DNA of 64,000 bases from Pseudomonas sp. MWU16-30317. GTDB lineage: Bacteria; Pseudomonadota; Gammaproteobacteria; Pseudomonadales; Pseudomonadaceae. The notes beneath the pieces were generated by a model. That model worked only from the letters and a program-made list of their open reading frames with translations, did not search any database and was not told where the DNA came from. The position numbers and the translations under genes were made by a program. The stretch's first letter is position 1, and every line of letters begins with the position of its first letter. Shown in pieces: positions 18,050-25,913 of the stretch. The stretch is from positions 496,001 through 560,000 of the forward strand of contig NZ_JAIWJA010000001.1 of NCBI RefSeq assembly GCF_020515695.1. The letters run 5' to 3'.

Positions 18050-19441
18050 TCAATAGATATTTTTCGAAAACAGTGTGAACGGCGTCTTCACCAGGATCTT
18101 GATGTCCAGCCACAACGACCACTGGTTGATGTAGTTCAGGTCCTGGGCCACGCGTTGCTGCATCTTTTCCAACGTCTCGGTCTCGCCGCGGTGCCCAGTG
18201 ATCTGGGCCAGCCCGGTGATGCCGGGTTTGAGGCGGTGGCGGGCCATGTAGGCTTCGACCTTGCCGGTGTAATACAGGTTGTGGGTCACAGCATGCGGGC
18301 GCGGGCCGACCAGGGCCATCTCGCCGAACAGCACGTTGAACAACTGCGGCAATTCATCGATAGAGCTGCGACGCAGAAAGGCGCCAACGCGGGTAATGCG
18401 GTCATCGGTGCGGGTGGCCTGGCGTACTTCGCTGTCGTCATGCACGCGCATCGAGCGGAATTTCCACACCTTGATCACTTCACCGTTACAACCGTGGCGA
18501 TTCTGCTTGAACAGCACCGGGCCAGGGGAGGACAGCTTGACCGCAATGGATGCGCCGATCAGCAGCGGGCTGAGAGCAACGATTGCCAGCGCGGCCAGGG
18601 TGCGTTCCATCAATTCCTTGCCCAGCAGGGCGGCAGGGTGGGAACTGATCGGGCTTTCGTTGAGGTAAATGGCCGGCATCCGTTCGATCTCGGAAATCGA
18701 CTGGTTGAGCAGCATCATACTGCCGAAGTCCGGAATCCAGACCACGTCGACGCTCATGTCCAGCAGGTCGATGTACAGGCCTTCGATGGTCGCCAGTTGC
18801 GCCAGCGGCAGGGCGATGTACACGCGCCGGACCTCTTCGCGCACGATGATATCGCGCAACTCGTCGACATTGCCGAGCAGCGGCAAGGTAGTAGGCACCA
18901 GGCCGTTTTCGCCGGAGGCAGCGATAAAGCCGATGACCGGCACGCGGTTGGGCGTTGTCAGTTTTTTCGCCAGCGCATCGGCCATGGGGCTGATGCCGAT
19001 GATCACCGAACGACGCTCATTGCGTACCTTGCGCGAGTGCATACGCGCCAGATAGTGCAGCGGCAGGAAGCTGGCCACTTGCGCCAGATAGCCCAGCCCG
19101 ACCCAGAGCATGATCACTTGGCGGGAAAACACTGCGGTGGTCTGGGTCAGGAAGGCAATGGCGATCAACGCGCCGAGCAGGCTCATCCAACCCGCCAGCA
19201 AGCGGCCCATGCCCGACAGGATGCCGTGACGTTTGTGGTAGACCTGCAGGAAGCTGTAGGCCGGCACTGAACCCAGCACGGTCAGAATCATCGCCACGCG
19301 GTATTCGCTGGCGACGGTGCCGACCTGATCCCACACCAGCATGATCAGCACCAGATTGGCCAAGGCCATGCCGCAGGCCCATTGGCTCCAGAAAGTCAGG
19401 CCTTTGCGGTGTGTTGCGCGACTTGTGTATTGCGAAGTCAT
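18050..19441 (-). CDS. Undecaprenyl-phosphate sugar phosphotransferase (initiating enzyme)
   Basis: The 463-residue inner-membrane protein belongs to the WcaJ/PslA/GumD group that transfers a sugar-1-phosphate, usually glucose, to undecaprenyl phosphate to start each repeat unit. About four N-terminal helices and a Rossmann-like middle precede the C-terminal bacterial sugar-transferase domain (from about 275). Its marks are KVWKFRSMRVH, RRSSIDELPQLFNVL, GPRPHAV and KPGITGLAQI. The start at 19441 has GGAGACC upstream. It is the last gene of the locus but has its own 381-base leader holding a hairpin and an ops element, so it is probably expressed partly on its own. Confidence 0.9.
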   Translation of the reverse strand: MTSQYTSRATHRKGLTFWSQWACGMALANLVLIMLVWDQVGTVASEYRVAMILTVLGSVPAYSFLQVYHKRHGILSGMGRLLAGWMSLLGALIAIAFLTQTTAVFSRQVIMLWVGLGYLAQVASFLPLHYLARMHSRKVRNERRSVIIGISPMADALAKKLTTPNRVPVIGFIAASGENGLVPTTLPLLGNVDELRDIIVREEVRRVYIALPLAQLATIEGLYIDLLDMSVDVVWIPDFGSMMLLNQSISEIERMPAIYLNESPISSHPAALLGKELMERTLAALAIVALSPLLIGASIAVKLSSPGPVLFKQNRHGCNGEVIKVWKFRSMRVHDDSEVRQATRTDDRITRVGAFLRRSSIDELPQLFNVLFGEMALVGPRPHAVTHNLYYTGKVEAYMARHRLKPGITGLAQITGHRGETETLEKMQQRVAQDLNYINQWSLWLDIKILVKTPFTLFSKNIY

Positions 19442-19581
19442 AGTCTGGTCTCCGACACGTAGGGCTGTCCTGATCACGGCGCACAAAATTGCGCGCACTT
19501 TCCCGCCATGCTGAAAAACAGCACGGTTTGAAAGGAAGTTATGAGGGGCGTTCAGCGCAGGGCTGCCGAACGGGTAAACGC

Positions 19582-19612
19582 CATGCTACCGCCACAAGCT
19601 GCTCGGGCAGCT
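19582..19612 (-). promoter_or_regulatory. Hairpin plus ops element in the leader of the initiating transferase gene
   Basis: On the minus strand the 8-bp stem CAAGCTGC/GCAGCTTG with a 4-base loop is followed after one T by GGCGGTAGCATG, a match to the ops consensus GGCGGTAGC-N-T recognised by RfaH. The same unit, with compensatory stem changes, lies in the leader of the first gene of the locus. Confidence 0.75.
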
Positions 19613-19784
19613 TGGGGATATCATTTATATAAAACAGATAGGGCAATGCGTGTTGCGTATGGAATATCAGAAAGGGTAGAGAACCGCCTGATAATGGGCG
19701 TCAGATAAAAATGCGCAACGCTATCGTCTGTCGCGAGTTCGAATTTACACCAGCGGCATCGGCTTTGCCAGTCACCGGAACGAA

Positions 19785-19790
19785 ATTATA
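19785..19790 (-). promoter_or_regulatory. Possible promoter -10 box for the initiating transferase gene
   Basis: An exact TATAAT lies on the minus strand just past the stop of the upstream acyltransferase gene. The -35 region is not close to consensus, so activation by a regulator would be expected. Transcription from here would run about 185 bases before reaching the ops element. Confidence 0.35.
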
Positions 19791-19822
19791 GTGCCGTCAA
19801 TCGGCCCTCTTTGCAGTCACTC

Positions 19823-20947
19823 TCAGGTCGCCTGCCGAGGGCGCAGTTTGGCTTTTTGGGCAAACATCAGCGTCGAGAGTAAGTGGTTGCTGCGACAGAC
19901 ATAGTAAAGGGCGATGGAAGTGCTGATCGCGATGACATAGGCAGCACAACCGACACTGACTTCCGAGTGCAACCAGCGCGGGAGTACCCGCAACATCGTG
20001 TATAGCACTGGCGCATGGAAAATCAGAATGAACAAACTGACTCGGCCGAAGTAACCGAAAAATCTTGATATGTACGCTGACTTCGAAAGAAAGAAGCACA
20101 GACACAACATCACGTAGATGCCGAACAGTGCTTCGATCGGTGTAAGCAACAGGTCGTCATAGAGTCGGCCATTCAAGTCCAGCTTGAGTGGGAACGCTTG
20201 ACGCAGGAGGATCAGGCACATCAAGGCAGCTATCGCCTGCAACGGGCTCGGCTGCAAGTTTCTGATCCGCGTTGACAGGAAGTGTCCGGAAAAAAAGAAG
20301 AAACTGGTGATCAACAGCAAGTCGGCACTGAACGGCAGACCGCACTCGAACAGGTGCAGGGTGAAGTTGAGCTGCTTGATGCACAGGTCGTTCTGGTAAG
20401 GCGTGTCGAACAGGTGCACGAGATAGAAGCCGCCGGCGGCGCACAAGCCCAACAAGGTGATCTTGGCCAATGCCGTAGTCAGCCAGTTCTGGGCAACGAT
20501 CAATACCGCCGCGCTGCAGCTATACACCAGCCATAAATGCGGCAGAAACCACAGAGGCGGCCACGCGAGGGTGAAGCCCGCACCAAAGCTCAGGCCGACC
20601 AGCAGGTTTTCCAGGCTGGCGGTACCCGCGAGTATCTTCGCCATGCCAACGAAAATGATCACCACCGCGCACGGTTTGAGCCACGCATCAGCGCGCTCCA
20701 TGATGATCCGCCGCAGATTGCCATCGCCCAGTGATAGGGTGACCCCCGAAACGAAGAAGAAAAACGGCAAGCGGAAGGAGGTCAGGGTGCGGGCAAACAG
20801 GTCGAAGTTGTCAACGAACAGTGTGTTATGGCCCAGAACGATCAGCAAAATGCCAAGACCTTTGGCAATATCGATCATCGGTAGGCGAAGCTGAATGCGT
20901 CGGTTCACAAGAACTGCGGGCTCGGCTAAAACCGACGATTGAGACAT
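19823..20947 (-). CDS. Membrane acyltransferase (acyltransferase 3 family)
   Basis: The 374-residue integral membrane protein has about ten helices and the family's opening pattern (MIDIAKGLGILLIVLGHN, with the active-site-like histidine) followed by RLPFFFFVSGVTLS. Such enzymes O-acylate, most often O-acetylate, polysaccharide repeat units at the inner membrane. AGGAA lies nine bases before the ATG. It is one of four such genes in this locus, which suggests a heavily substituted polymer. The acceptor sugar and the acyl donor cannot be read from sequence. Confidence 0.85.
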   Translation of the reverse strand: MSQSSVLAEPAVLVNRRIQLRLPMIDIAKGLGILLIVLGHNTLFVDNFDLFARTLTSFRLPFFFFVSGVTLSLGDGNLRRIIMERADAWLKPCAVVIIFVGMAKILAGTASLENLLVGLSFGAGFTLAWPPLWFLPHLWLVYSCSAAVLIVAQNWLTTALAKITLLGLCAAGGFYLVHLFDTPYQNDLCIKQLNFTLHLFECGLPFSADLLLITSFFFFSGHFLSTRIRNLQPSPLQAIAALMCLILLRQAFPLKLDLNGRLYDDLLLTPIEALFGIYVMLCLCFFLSKSAYISRFFGYFGRVSLFILIFHAPVLYTMLRVLPRWLHSEVSVGCAAYVIAISTSIALYYVCRSNHLLSTLMFAQKAKLRPRQAT

Positions 20948-20981
20948 TATTGATCGTTCCTGTTCGAGATTTTTCCAAGCG

Positions 20982-21938
20982 CTAGAGGATGACTTTAAGG
21001 CGCTTGTTTATTTTGATGAGGAAAAACGATGCAATCAGCGACAGCCCCAGAATGACAAACGTCAGGCGGGTGCCATCCATATCAAACAGGCGCAGACAAG
21101 CGAGCAAAAAGAATATATGCACAAAGTAGATGCCCGCGCTGTACAAAGACAAGTTTTTGCTGCCCCCCTGGATATTCATTTTCAATGTGCAGATGAATAC
21201 CGCAGGGCACACCAGTATCAATGACGCCATGTTGTCGAAGCCAGTGTCATTTGCCAGATTGCGGAAGTTCAACCAAGACTCTGCAATCAGCGACACCAGC
21301 CCCACGCACGCAGCCGCCACTGCGACGGACAGCGTGATCTGGCGATGAAGCGAAAACTTGTTGATGAAGTAGCCAATGCAAAAGAAAGGGAACGCACTGA
21401 ACAGGAAATTTCGATGGCTCCAGCTGTCGGTCAGAATCCTGTCAATGTTTTGATCATCCAACCACTGATAGCTGGCACTGTATTGCAGTAAGGTGCCGAT
21501 ACTGTAAGCAAGAATCACCAGCGTTGCCACCCAGGGCCATCGCCAATCGCGCATCAGCGTCATCATCAGTGCCGCGCCGATCACTCCGGCCACATACCAC
21601 AGGTGGTAATACCCGAGAAAGATGATCAGCAGCATCCGCCCTAGCTCTTCGAATGACCAGGCGCTCGGTCGGAACCAGAAATAGGCGTAGAACATCATCC
21701 AGAACGCGTACAGCATCAAGACCCGTTTGAGCCAGCGTGCGTGCGTATCTCCGGCCAGCGCCTGGTAGAAATAGAAGCCGCTGGTAAGGAAGAAGATGGG
21801 CACCGCCATGCGGAAAACTCCGTTGACAGTCAGGTATTCGGCCAGCGAGTTGATATCTCGGAGAAAGTACGTATGGATGCCGACGACCATCATGGCCAGC
21901 ACCACTTTCAAAATGTCCAAAGCAATGTTACGCGTCAA
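20982..21938 (-). CDS. Membrane acyltransferase (acyltransferase 3 family), TTG start
   Basis: The product is a 318-residue polytopic membrane protein. It begins TRNIALDILKVVLAMMVVGIH, the usual start of acyltransferase 3 proteins, with MAVPIFFLTSGFYFY after it. The TTG at 21938 was chosen because AAGGAG lies eight bases upstream and the domain starts there. An open frame extends 39 codons further to a GTG at 22055 with no ribosome-binding site and an unrelated-looking N-terminus. It should acylate the exopolysaccharide or its lipid-linked repeat unit. Confidence 0.78.
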   Translation of the reverse strand: MTRNIALDILKVVLAMMVVGIHTYFLRDINSLAEYLTVNGVFRMAVPIFFLTSGFYFYQALAGDTHARWLKRVLMLYAFWMMFYAYFWFRPSAWSFEELGRMLLIIFLGYYHLWYVAGVIGAALMMTLMRDWRWPWVATLVILAYSIGTLLQYSASYQWLDDQNIDRILTDSWSHRNFLFSAFPFFCIGYFINKFSLHRQITLSVAVAAACVGLVSLIAESWLNFRNLANDTGFDNMASLILVCPAVFICTLKMNIQGGSKNLSLYSAGIYFVHIFFLLACLRLFDMDGTRLTFVILGLSLIASFFLIKINKRLKVIL

Positions 21939-22092
21939 GTGACGACTCCTTGGAGCGATCAGGATGTACGACTTGTCCTCAAAGCGTGGCCGCAAGTGCT
22001 TGACTGCAAGCTCTTGGTTGTACAGCGCGCATGAAGTCATTGCCAGGATCGGCACAGCCGAGTCCCGGACTGGCAGTTTCGTTATTGTCGGG

Positions 22093-23301
22093 TCACCGGG
22101 CGGGGGAGGCCACGGGGTTTTTTTGGGGTTGCTTGAGGCTGTTCAGTGCACTGATGTAAGCAGGCTTGGCAAAGAAGCTTTGTAACTGCAAGGCTTGGGC
22201 AATCTTGCGCGCGGCCAACTGTGGATCGTCCTTGATCGAGCGCAGTTGCTCGGCGGCGTGGCTGACATCGGCATCGGCCCAGGTCAAGGCGCCCATGCCG
22301 GCAAATTCAGGATGCCCGGAGTCTACGGCGATAGGTGTGAAACGGACCGGGTAGCTGTTTTCGTCGTTGCAGAAGTCAGTGTTGCCGGACCAGTTGGTGG
22401 CCACCACCGGGGTGCCGACCAACATGGCTTCGGCCATGGTCAAGCCAAAACCTTCGGAGCGGTGCAGGGACAAACACACGTCGGACTCCTTGAGCAGGCC
22501 GACGATTTTTTCCTTGTCCCAGATCTCGCCGATCTGGGTGATGTTGGCGTGCTGCGCGATCATCGCCAAAAATGCCTTCGTGGTAGCCGAGTCATCGGCG
22601 CGGTTGGTCTTGAGCACCATATGCGCGTTCGGGGTGTCGGCGAACGCCTCCAGAAAGGCCGCGACCATCGCTTGCGGGTTCTTGCGCTCCTGCGCTGAGC
22701 CGAAACTGAAGACACTGGTTACCACGAATGCGTCTTCGGCGAGCCCCAGTGCCCGGCGCACGCCTTCCTGGGCTATGCCGGCGGTCACTGGGTGCGCCAC
22801 GGTCAGCACTGGCTTGTCGGTGTATTGGCGGATCGCCGTGGAGGTGAACTCCGAGGGGCAGATGATCGCGTTGATATAACCCAGTGCATTGCGCCATTCC
22901 TGTGGAATCTGCTCCAGCTCCCAGGCCCACACGCCTACGTTGAAGACCCGGCGATAGCGGCTCAGGCCCAGGCGAAAGATCACCGGCGGCATCATGGGTG
23001 GATTAAGGTGCAGTACCCGGCAGCCGACCTCGTGTTCCTCGGCGGTATCAGCCAGATGCCATTCCAATTCCACCGGCTTGAGAAAGAACCGCTCGACACT
23101 GATGCAGCGGATCTTGTGGCCCTGCTGATGAAGTTGGAGCGCGCACTGCCGCGCGGATTCACCCAGCCCCGAGGCCGTGTGGAAAAAACCGACTATCTCG
23201 ATGGCTTGCTTGTGGCCGGCGAAGATCGGCGCTCGGCTGCGAGGGATCATACGTTGCAGCACGGTGGCCCGCAGGCCTCTGTATAGGCGGCGAATAAACA
23301 T
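22093..23301 (-). CDS. Glycosyltransferase family 4
   Basis: The 402-residue GT-B enzyme has an N-terminal acceptor domain (IVGFFHTASGLGESARQCA) and a C-terminal donor domain with SVFSFGSAQERKNP and the EX7E motif in SEGFGLTMAEAM. GT4 enzymes retain configuration and commonly use GDP-mannose or UDP-sugars. It has GGAG seven bases before the ATG and lies inside the exopolysaccharide operon, so it should extend the lipid-linked repeat unit on the cytoplasmic side. GumH of xanthan synthesis belongs to the same family. The specific linkage is unknown. Confidence 0.85.
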   Translation of the reverse strand: MFIRRLYRGLRATVLQRMIPRSRAPIFAGHKQAIEIVGFFHTASGLGESARQCALQLHQQGHKIRCISVERFFLKPVELEWHLADTAEEHEVGCRVLHLNPPMMPPVIFRLGLSRYRRVFNVGVWAWELEQIPQEWRNALGYINAIICPSEFTSTAIRQYTDKPVLTVAHPVTAGIAQEGVRRALGLAEDAFVVTSVFSFGSAQERKNPQAMVAAFLEAFADTPNAHMVLKTNRADDSATTKAFLAMIAQHANITQIGEIWDKEKIVGLLKESDVCLSLHRSEGFGLTMAEAMLVGTPVVATNWSGNTDFCNDENSYPVRFTPIAVDSGHPEFAGMGALTWADADVSHAAEQLRSIKDDPQLAARKIAQALQLQSFFAKPAYISALNSLKQPQKNPVASPAR

Positions 23302-23337
23302 CGAGCAACTCCAGTAAACAGTAAGCGGGAAGCCCGA

Positions 23338-24411
23338 TCAGTCGGCGGGTTTCTTGGCAGTCAGCGACAGCGAGGCAAGGCCGAAGCGGGTCTTGATCAG
23401 GCCATCGCCCTGGCGCTTCATCCAGCGGCCACCGGGCGTCTCGATCAAGCGGAAGCACAGGTAGGCACACACCAGTATTGCTGCGGTGATGACTACGGCC
23501 AGCAAAGCAGGGTGCGGGGCAGGTCCCATGAACTTCTGGGCCACGTAGATGATCGGCAGGTTCAGGAGGTAGATCGAGAAACTCCACTCGCCACAGCGCT
23601 GCAACGCACGGTTTTCAAACAAGATGCGGTTGAGCAGGGTCGGGAACGAGAAAACAAAGATGAACAGCCCGGCGAACAGCGATGGCAGCAGGTCGTTGTA
23701 CATCTCTTTCTTGGTGCCGACGTCGACATAGATGATGTTGCCGACCACCAGTCCGATCAGCGCCAGAGCGATGACCTGCAGCGCAGTGATATTGCGATGA
23801 CTGAAGTTGACCGATGAAGCCTGGGTGCGGATCAGGCCAAAGACCACGCCGATGAAGAAGTAATGGATCATCGAGCCGACGAATGTACCCGGCAGGTTGG
23901 CCCGCAGGCCCATCACTACGGCGATCAGTAGCCCCATTAGCGCGATCATGCTGAAGTCTTTCTGGCTGATGGCGCGCCATGCCGCGAACCAGATACCGAC
24001 GAACACCGCATAGAACTGCACTTCCGGCGGGATGCTCCAGAGCGCCGAGACGTTCCCCGAAAACAGGATATGACGGGCGAAGTTCCAGCCGAAGATGCTG
24101 TAGACGAAATCGGGGTCGATAAAGCGGCAGATCAGAAACGAAGCCATCACCACCGTCAGATAGGCAGGTGCGATGCGCGAAAAGCGAGCCACGGCGTACT
24201 TGAGCACGGTATCGGTGCTGAAGGGCTTTTCGCAGTACAGGTACGACATCAGGAAGCCGCTGAGGGTAAAGAACACCATCACGCCTACTTCACCAGGGTG
24301 CAGGCGGTGAATGCTGAAAAAACCGTTCTCGGTCAGGTGGGCGTAGACCACCAGAAGCGCTGCAAATCCTCGGATGCCGGTGAGGGCGTCGATCCGCTTG
24401 TTACTGTCCAT
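23338..24411 (-). CDS. Membrane acyltransferase (acyltransferase 3 family)
   Basis: The 357-residue protein has about ten helices and the family start RIDALTGIRGFAALLVVYAHL, then VMVFFTLSGFLMSYLY and RFSRIAPAYL. The C-terminal half keeps GEWSFSIYLLNLPIIYV, typical of the OafA-like branch. The ATG at 24411 was preferred over a GTG three codons earlier because AGGTG lies six bases before it. It follows the WecG-type gene by 24 bases and is the second acyltransferase in transcription order. Confidence 0.85.
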   Translation of the reverse strand: MDSNKRIDALTGIRGFAALLVVYAHLTENGFFSIHRLHPGEVGVMVFFTLSGFLMSYLYCEKPFSTDTVLKYAVARFSRIAPAYLTVVMASFLICRFIDPDFVYSIFGWNFARHILFSGNVSALWSIPPEVQFYAVFVGIWFAAWRAISQKDFSMIALMGLLIAVVMGLRANLPGTFVGSMIHYFFIGVVFGLIRTQASSVNFSHRNITALQVIALALIGLVVGNIIYVDVGTKKEMYNDLLPSLFAGLFIFVFSFPTLLNRILFENRALQRCGEWSFSIYLLNLPIIYVAQKFMGPAPHPALLAVVITAAILVCAYLCFRLIETPGGRWMKRQGDGLIKTRFGLASLSLTAKKPAD

Positions 24412-24435
24412 AGGGGTCACCTGGTGAAGATGGTT

Positions 24436-25212
24436 TCAGGGGCGTGTCGCAGGAGCGCGTGGCGTGTCTTTGTTGCGGTTGCGCAGGATGTACAGCAGAA
24501 ACAGCGGAATCCCGAGGATGTAACGCTTGAACAACCGCCGCGGTTCTCGGTACAGCCGATACGCCCATTCCAGCCCGAACTGGCGCGCCCATTGCGGCGC
24601 GCGCTCGACCCGGCCGGCAGCGAAGTCGACGATCGCACCGCCGCAGATGATCACCGCCGGGGTGCTGTTGAACGCGTGCTTTAGGCGCACGGCGACGGTT
24701 TCCTGCTTGGGCATACCCATCGCCAGCACCACCAAGGCCAGATGGCCTGGCCGGTAGTGCTGTTCGAAGAAACTCAGATAAGCGTCTTCGTCCTGAAAGC
24801 CGTTCAGCGTCAGTACCTCGCTGGTGCCCAGCAATGCCTGGGCGCCGGTGCCGAGCCACGGCTCCTGAGTGCCGAACACGAAGTACTGCAAGGGCAGGGC
24901 GGCATGGGCCTTCAGGTGGCTGACCACCTGGGGTATGAAGTCGGTGCCGTTGAGGTTCAGTCCTGGGTCCAGACCATTGAGTTTGCAGGCGAGCTTGATG
25001 CCGGCACCGTCGCGCAAGAGATAGTCCATCTCCATGAAGCAATGGCGGAACACGGGTTGTTGCTCGATAAGGTTGTACCCGTGCTGGTTCAGAAACCCGA
25101 CGATCTGTGCGCATTCGGGGTTCTGCAAGCGGTGCAGCAACTGCTGGTACGCCTCTTCATCGCACAAATCCAGGCGGCTGAGAATGTCATCTCGGCAAGC
25201 GGTGGTCGTCAT
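24436..25212 (-). CDS. WecG/TagA/CpsF (GumM-like) glycosyltransferase
   Basis: The 258-residue protein belongs to family GT26, which adds a sugar to an undecaprenyl-linked precursor. Marks are GIKLACKLNG (with the usual DG nearby), LNGTDFIPQ, VVLAMGMPKQE and the C-terminal GGAIVDFAAGRVERAPQW followed by a basic amphipathic tail (EPRRLFKRYILG) that attaches it to the membrane. GumM of xanthan synthesis is in this family and makes the second glucose addition. Together with the GumD-like initiator this points to a short cellobiose-like core, but that is inference. Confidence 0.85.
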   Translation of the reverse strand: MTTTACRDDILSRLDLCDEEAYQQLLHRLQNPECAQIVGFLNQHGYNLIEQQPVFRHCFMEMDYLLRDGAGIKLACKLNGLDPGLNLNGTDFIPQVVSHLKAHAALPLQYFVFGTQEPWLGTGAQALLGTSEVLTLNGFQDEDAYLSFFEQHYRPGHLALVVLAMGMPKQETVAVRLKHAFNSTPAVIICGGAIVDFAAGRVERAPQWARQFGLEWAYRLYREPRRLFKRYILGIPLFLLYILRNRNKDTPRAPATRP

Positions 25213-25254
25213 CGTTAATCCCGGCGATTTGGAGGGTATGTGCCCGGCGCGGTG

Positions 25255-25288
25255 TTTTTCGGCAAAGCGCTACCGCGTTACCGAAAAA
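25255..25288 (-). promoter_or_regulatory. Hairpin with an ops-like core inside the operon
   Basis: The 148-base gap between the Wza-like and WecG-type genes holds TTTTTCGG/CCGAAAAA arms. Between them, on the transcribed minus strand, is GCGGTAGCG, nine contiguous bases of the ops 12-mer; the first G and last two bases differ. It may be a degraded or weak antitermination site. Confidence 0.35.
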
Positions 25289-25360
25289 ATCAAGGTGCCC
25301 GGAGGGTCGAGGGCGCGCGGGCGCCCGGCAAAGGAAATCGTGAAGCGCTGGTACCCGGGG

Positions 25361-25894
25361 TTAGAAGAAGCCTTGATCCACGGTGATGGTGTCACCCGCG
25401 CTGACCGGAGTGTTGAGGGTGGCTTTTTCCGCGGTCCGGGCATTGTCCGAGCCATGGATGATGGTGATGCGCTTGCTCGAACCACGTTCGGTCAGGCCGC
25501 CGGCGAGGGCGATGGCGCCGTCGACCGTCAATCCTGGCTTGAAGGCATAGCCATTGGGCGACTTCACTTCACCGCCGATGAAAAATGGTCGATAGCTGGC
25601 AACGCTCACCGACACCCTTGGCGACACCAGATACCCTTGGCTCAGGCGCGCGGTCACGTCCTTTTCCACTTCGCTGGTGGTCTTGCCGCCGGCTTTCACT
25701 TCACCGATGAAGGGATAGGTGAAGGTCCCGCTGTCGTTGAGTTCGAGTTTGTCGATGCTCAAATCCTTCTCGCCGTAGACGCTGATGTTGATCACGTCTC
25801 CGGAACTCAGGCGGTAAGGCGCCGAGTCCGCGTGGGCGACCAGAGGCGAGGAGAGCAGCAGGATGAGGCTGGTGAAGGCGGCGCGAATATTCAT
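25361..25894 (-). CDS. Short Wza-like polysaccharide export protein (OPX), no lipobox
   Basis: The 177-residue product has a cleavable signal peptide ending PLVAHA, a polysaccharide export domain (YRLSSGDVINISVYGEKDL to VSVASYRPFFIGGEV) and one SLBB-like domain (PGLTVDGAIALAGGLTERG). There is no cysteine for lipidation and no C-terminal amphipathic helix, the part of Wza that forms the outer-membrane pore. Such short OPX proteins are periplasmic and are thought to pair with a separate outer-membrane barrel, and a barrel gene lies 19 bases upstream. GumB is a comparable small member. Confidence 0.88.
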   Translation of the reverse strand: MNIRAAFTSLILLLSSPLVAHADSAPYRLSSGDVINISVYGEKDLSIDKLELNDSGTFTYPFIGEVKAGGKTTSEVEKDVTARLSQGYLVSPRVSVSVASYRPFFIGGEVKSPNGYAFKPGLTVDGAIALAGGLTERGSSKRITIIHGSDNARTAEKATLNTPVSAGDTITVDQGFF

Positions 25895-25913
25895 GATGAT
25901 AGTCCTGAAGTCG

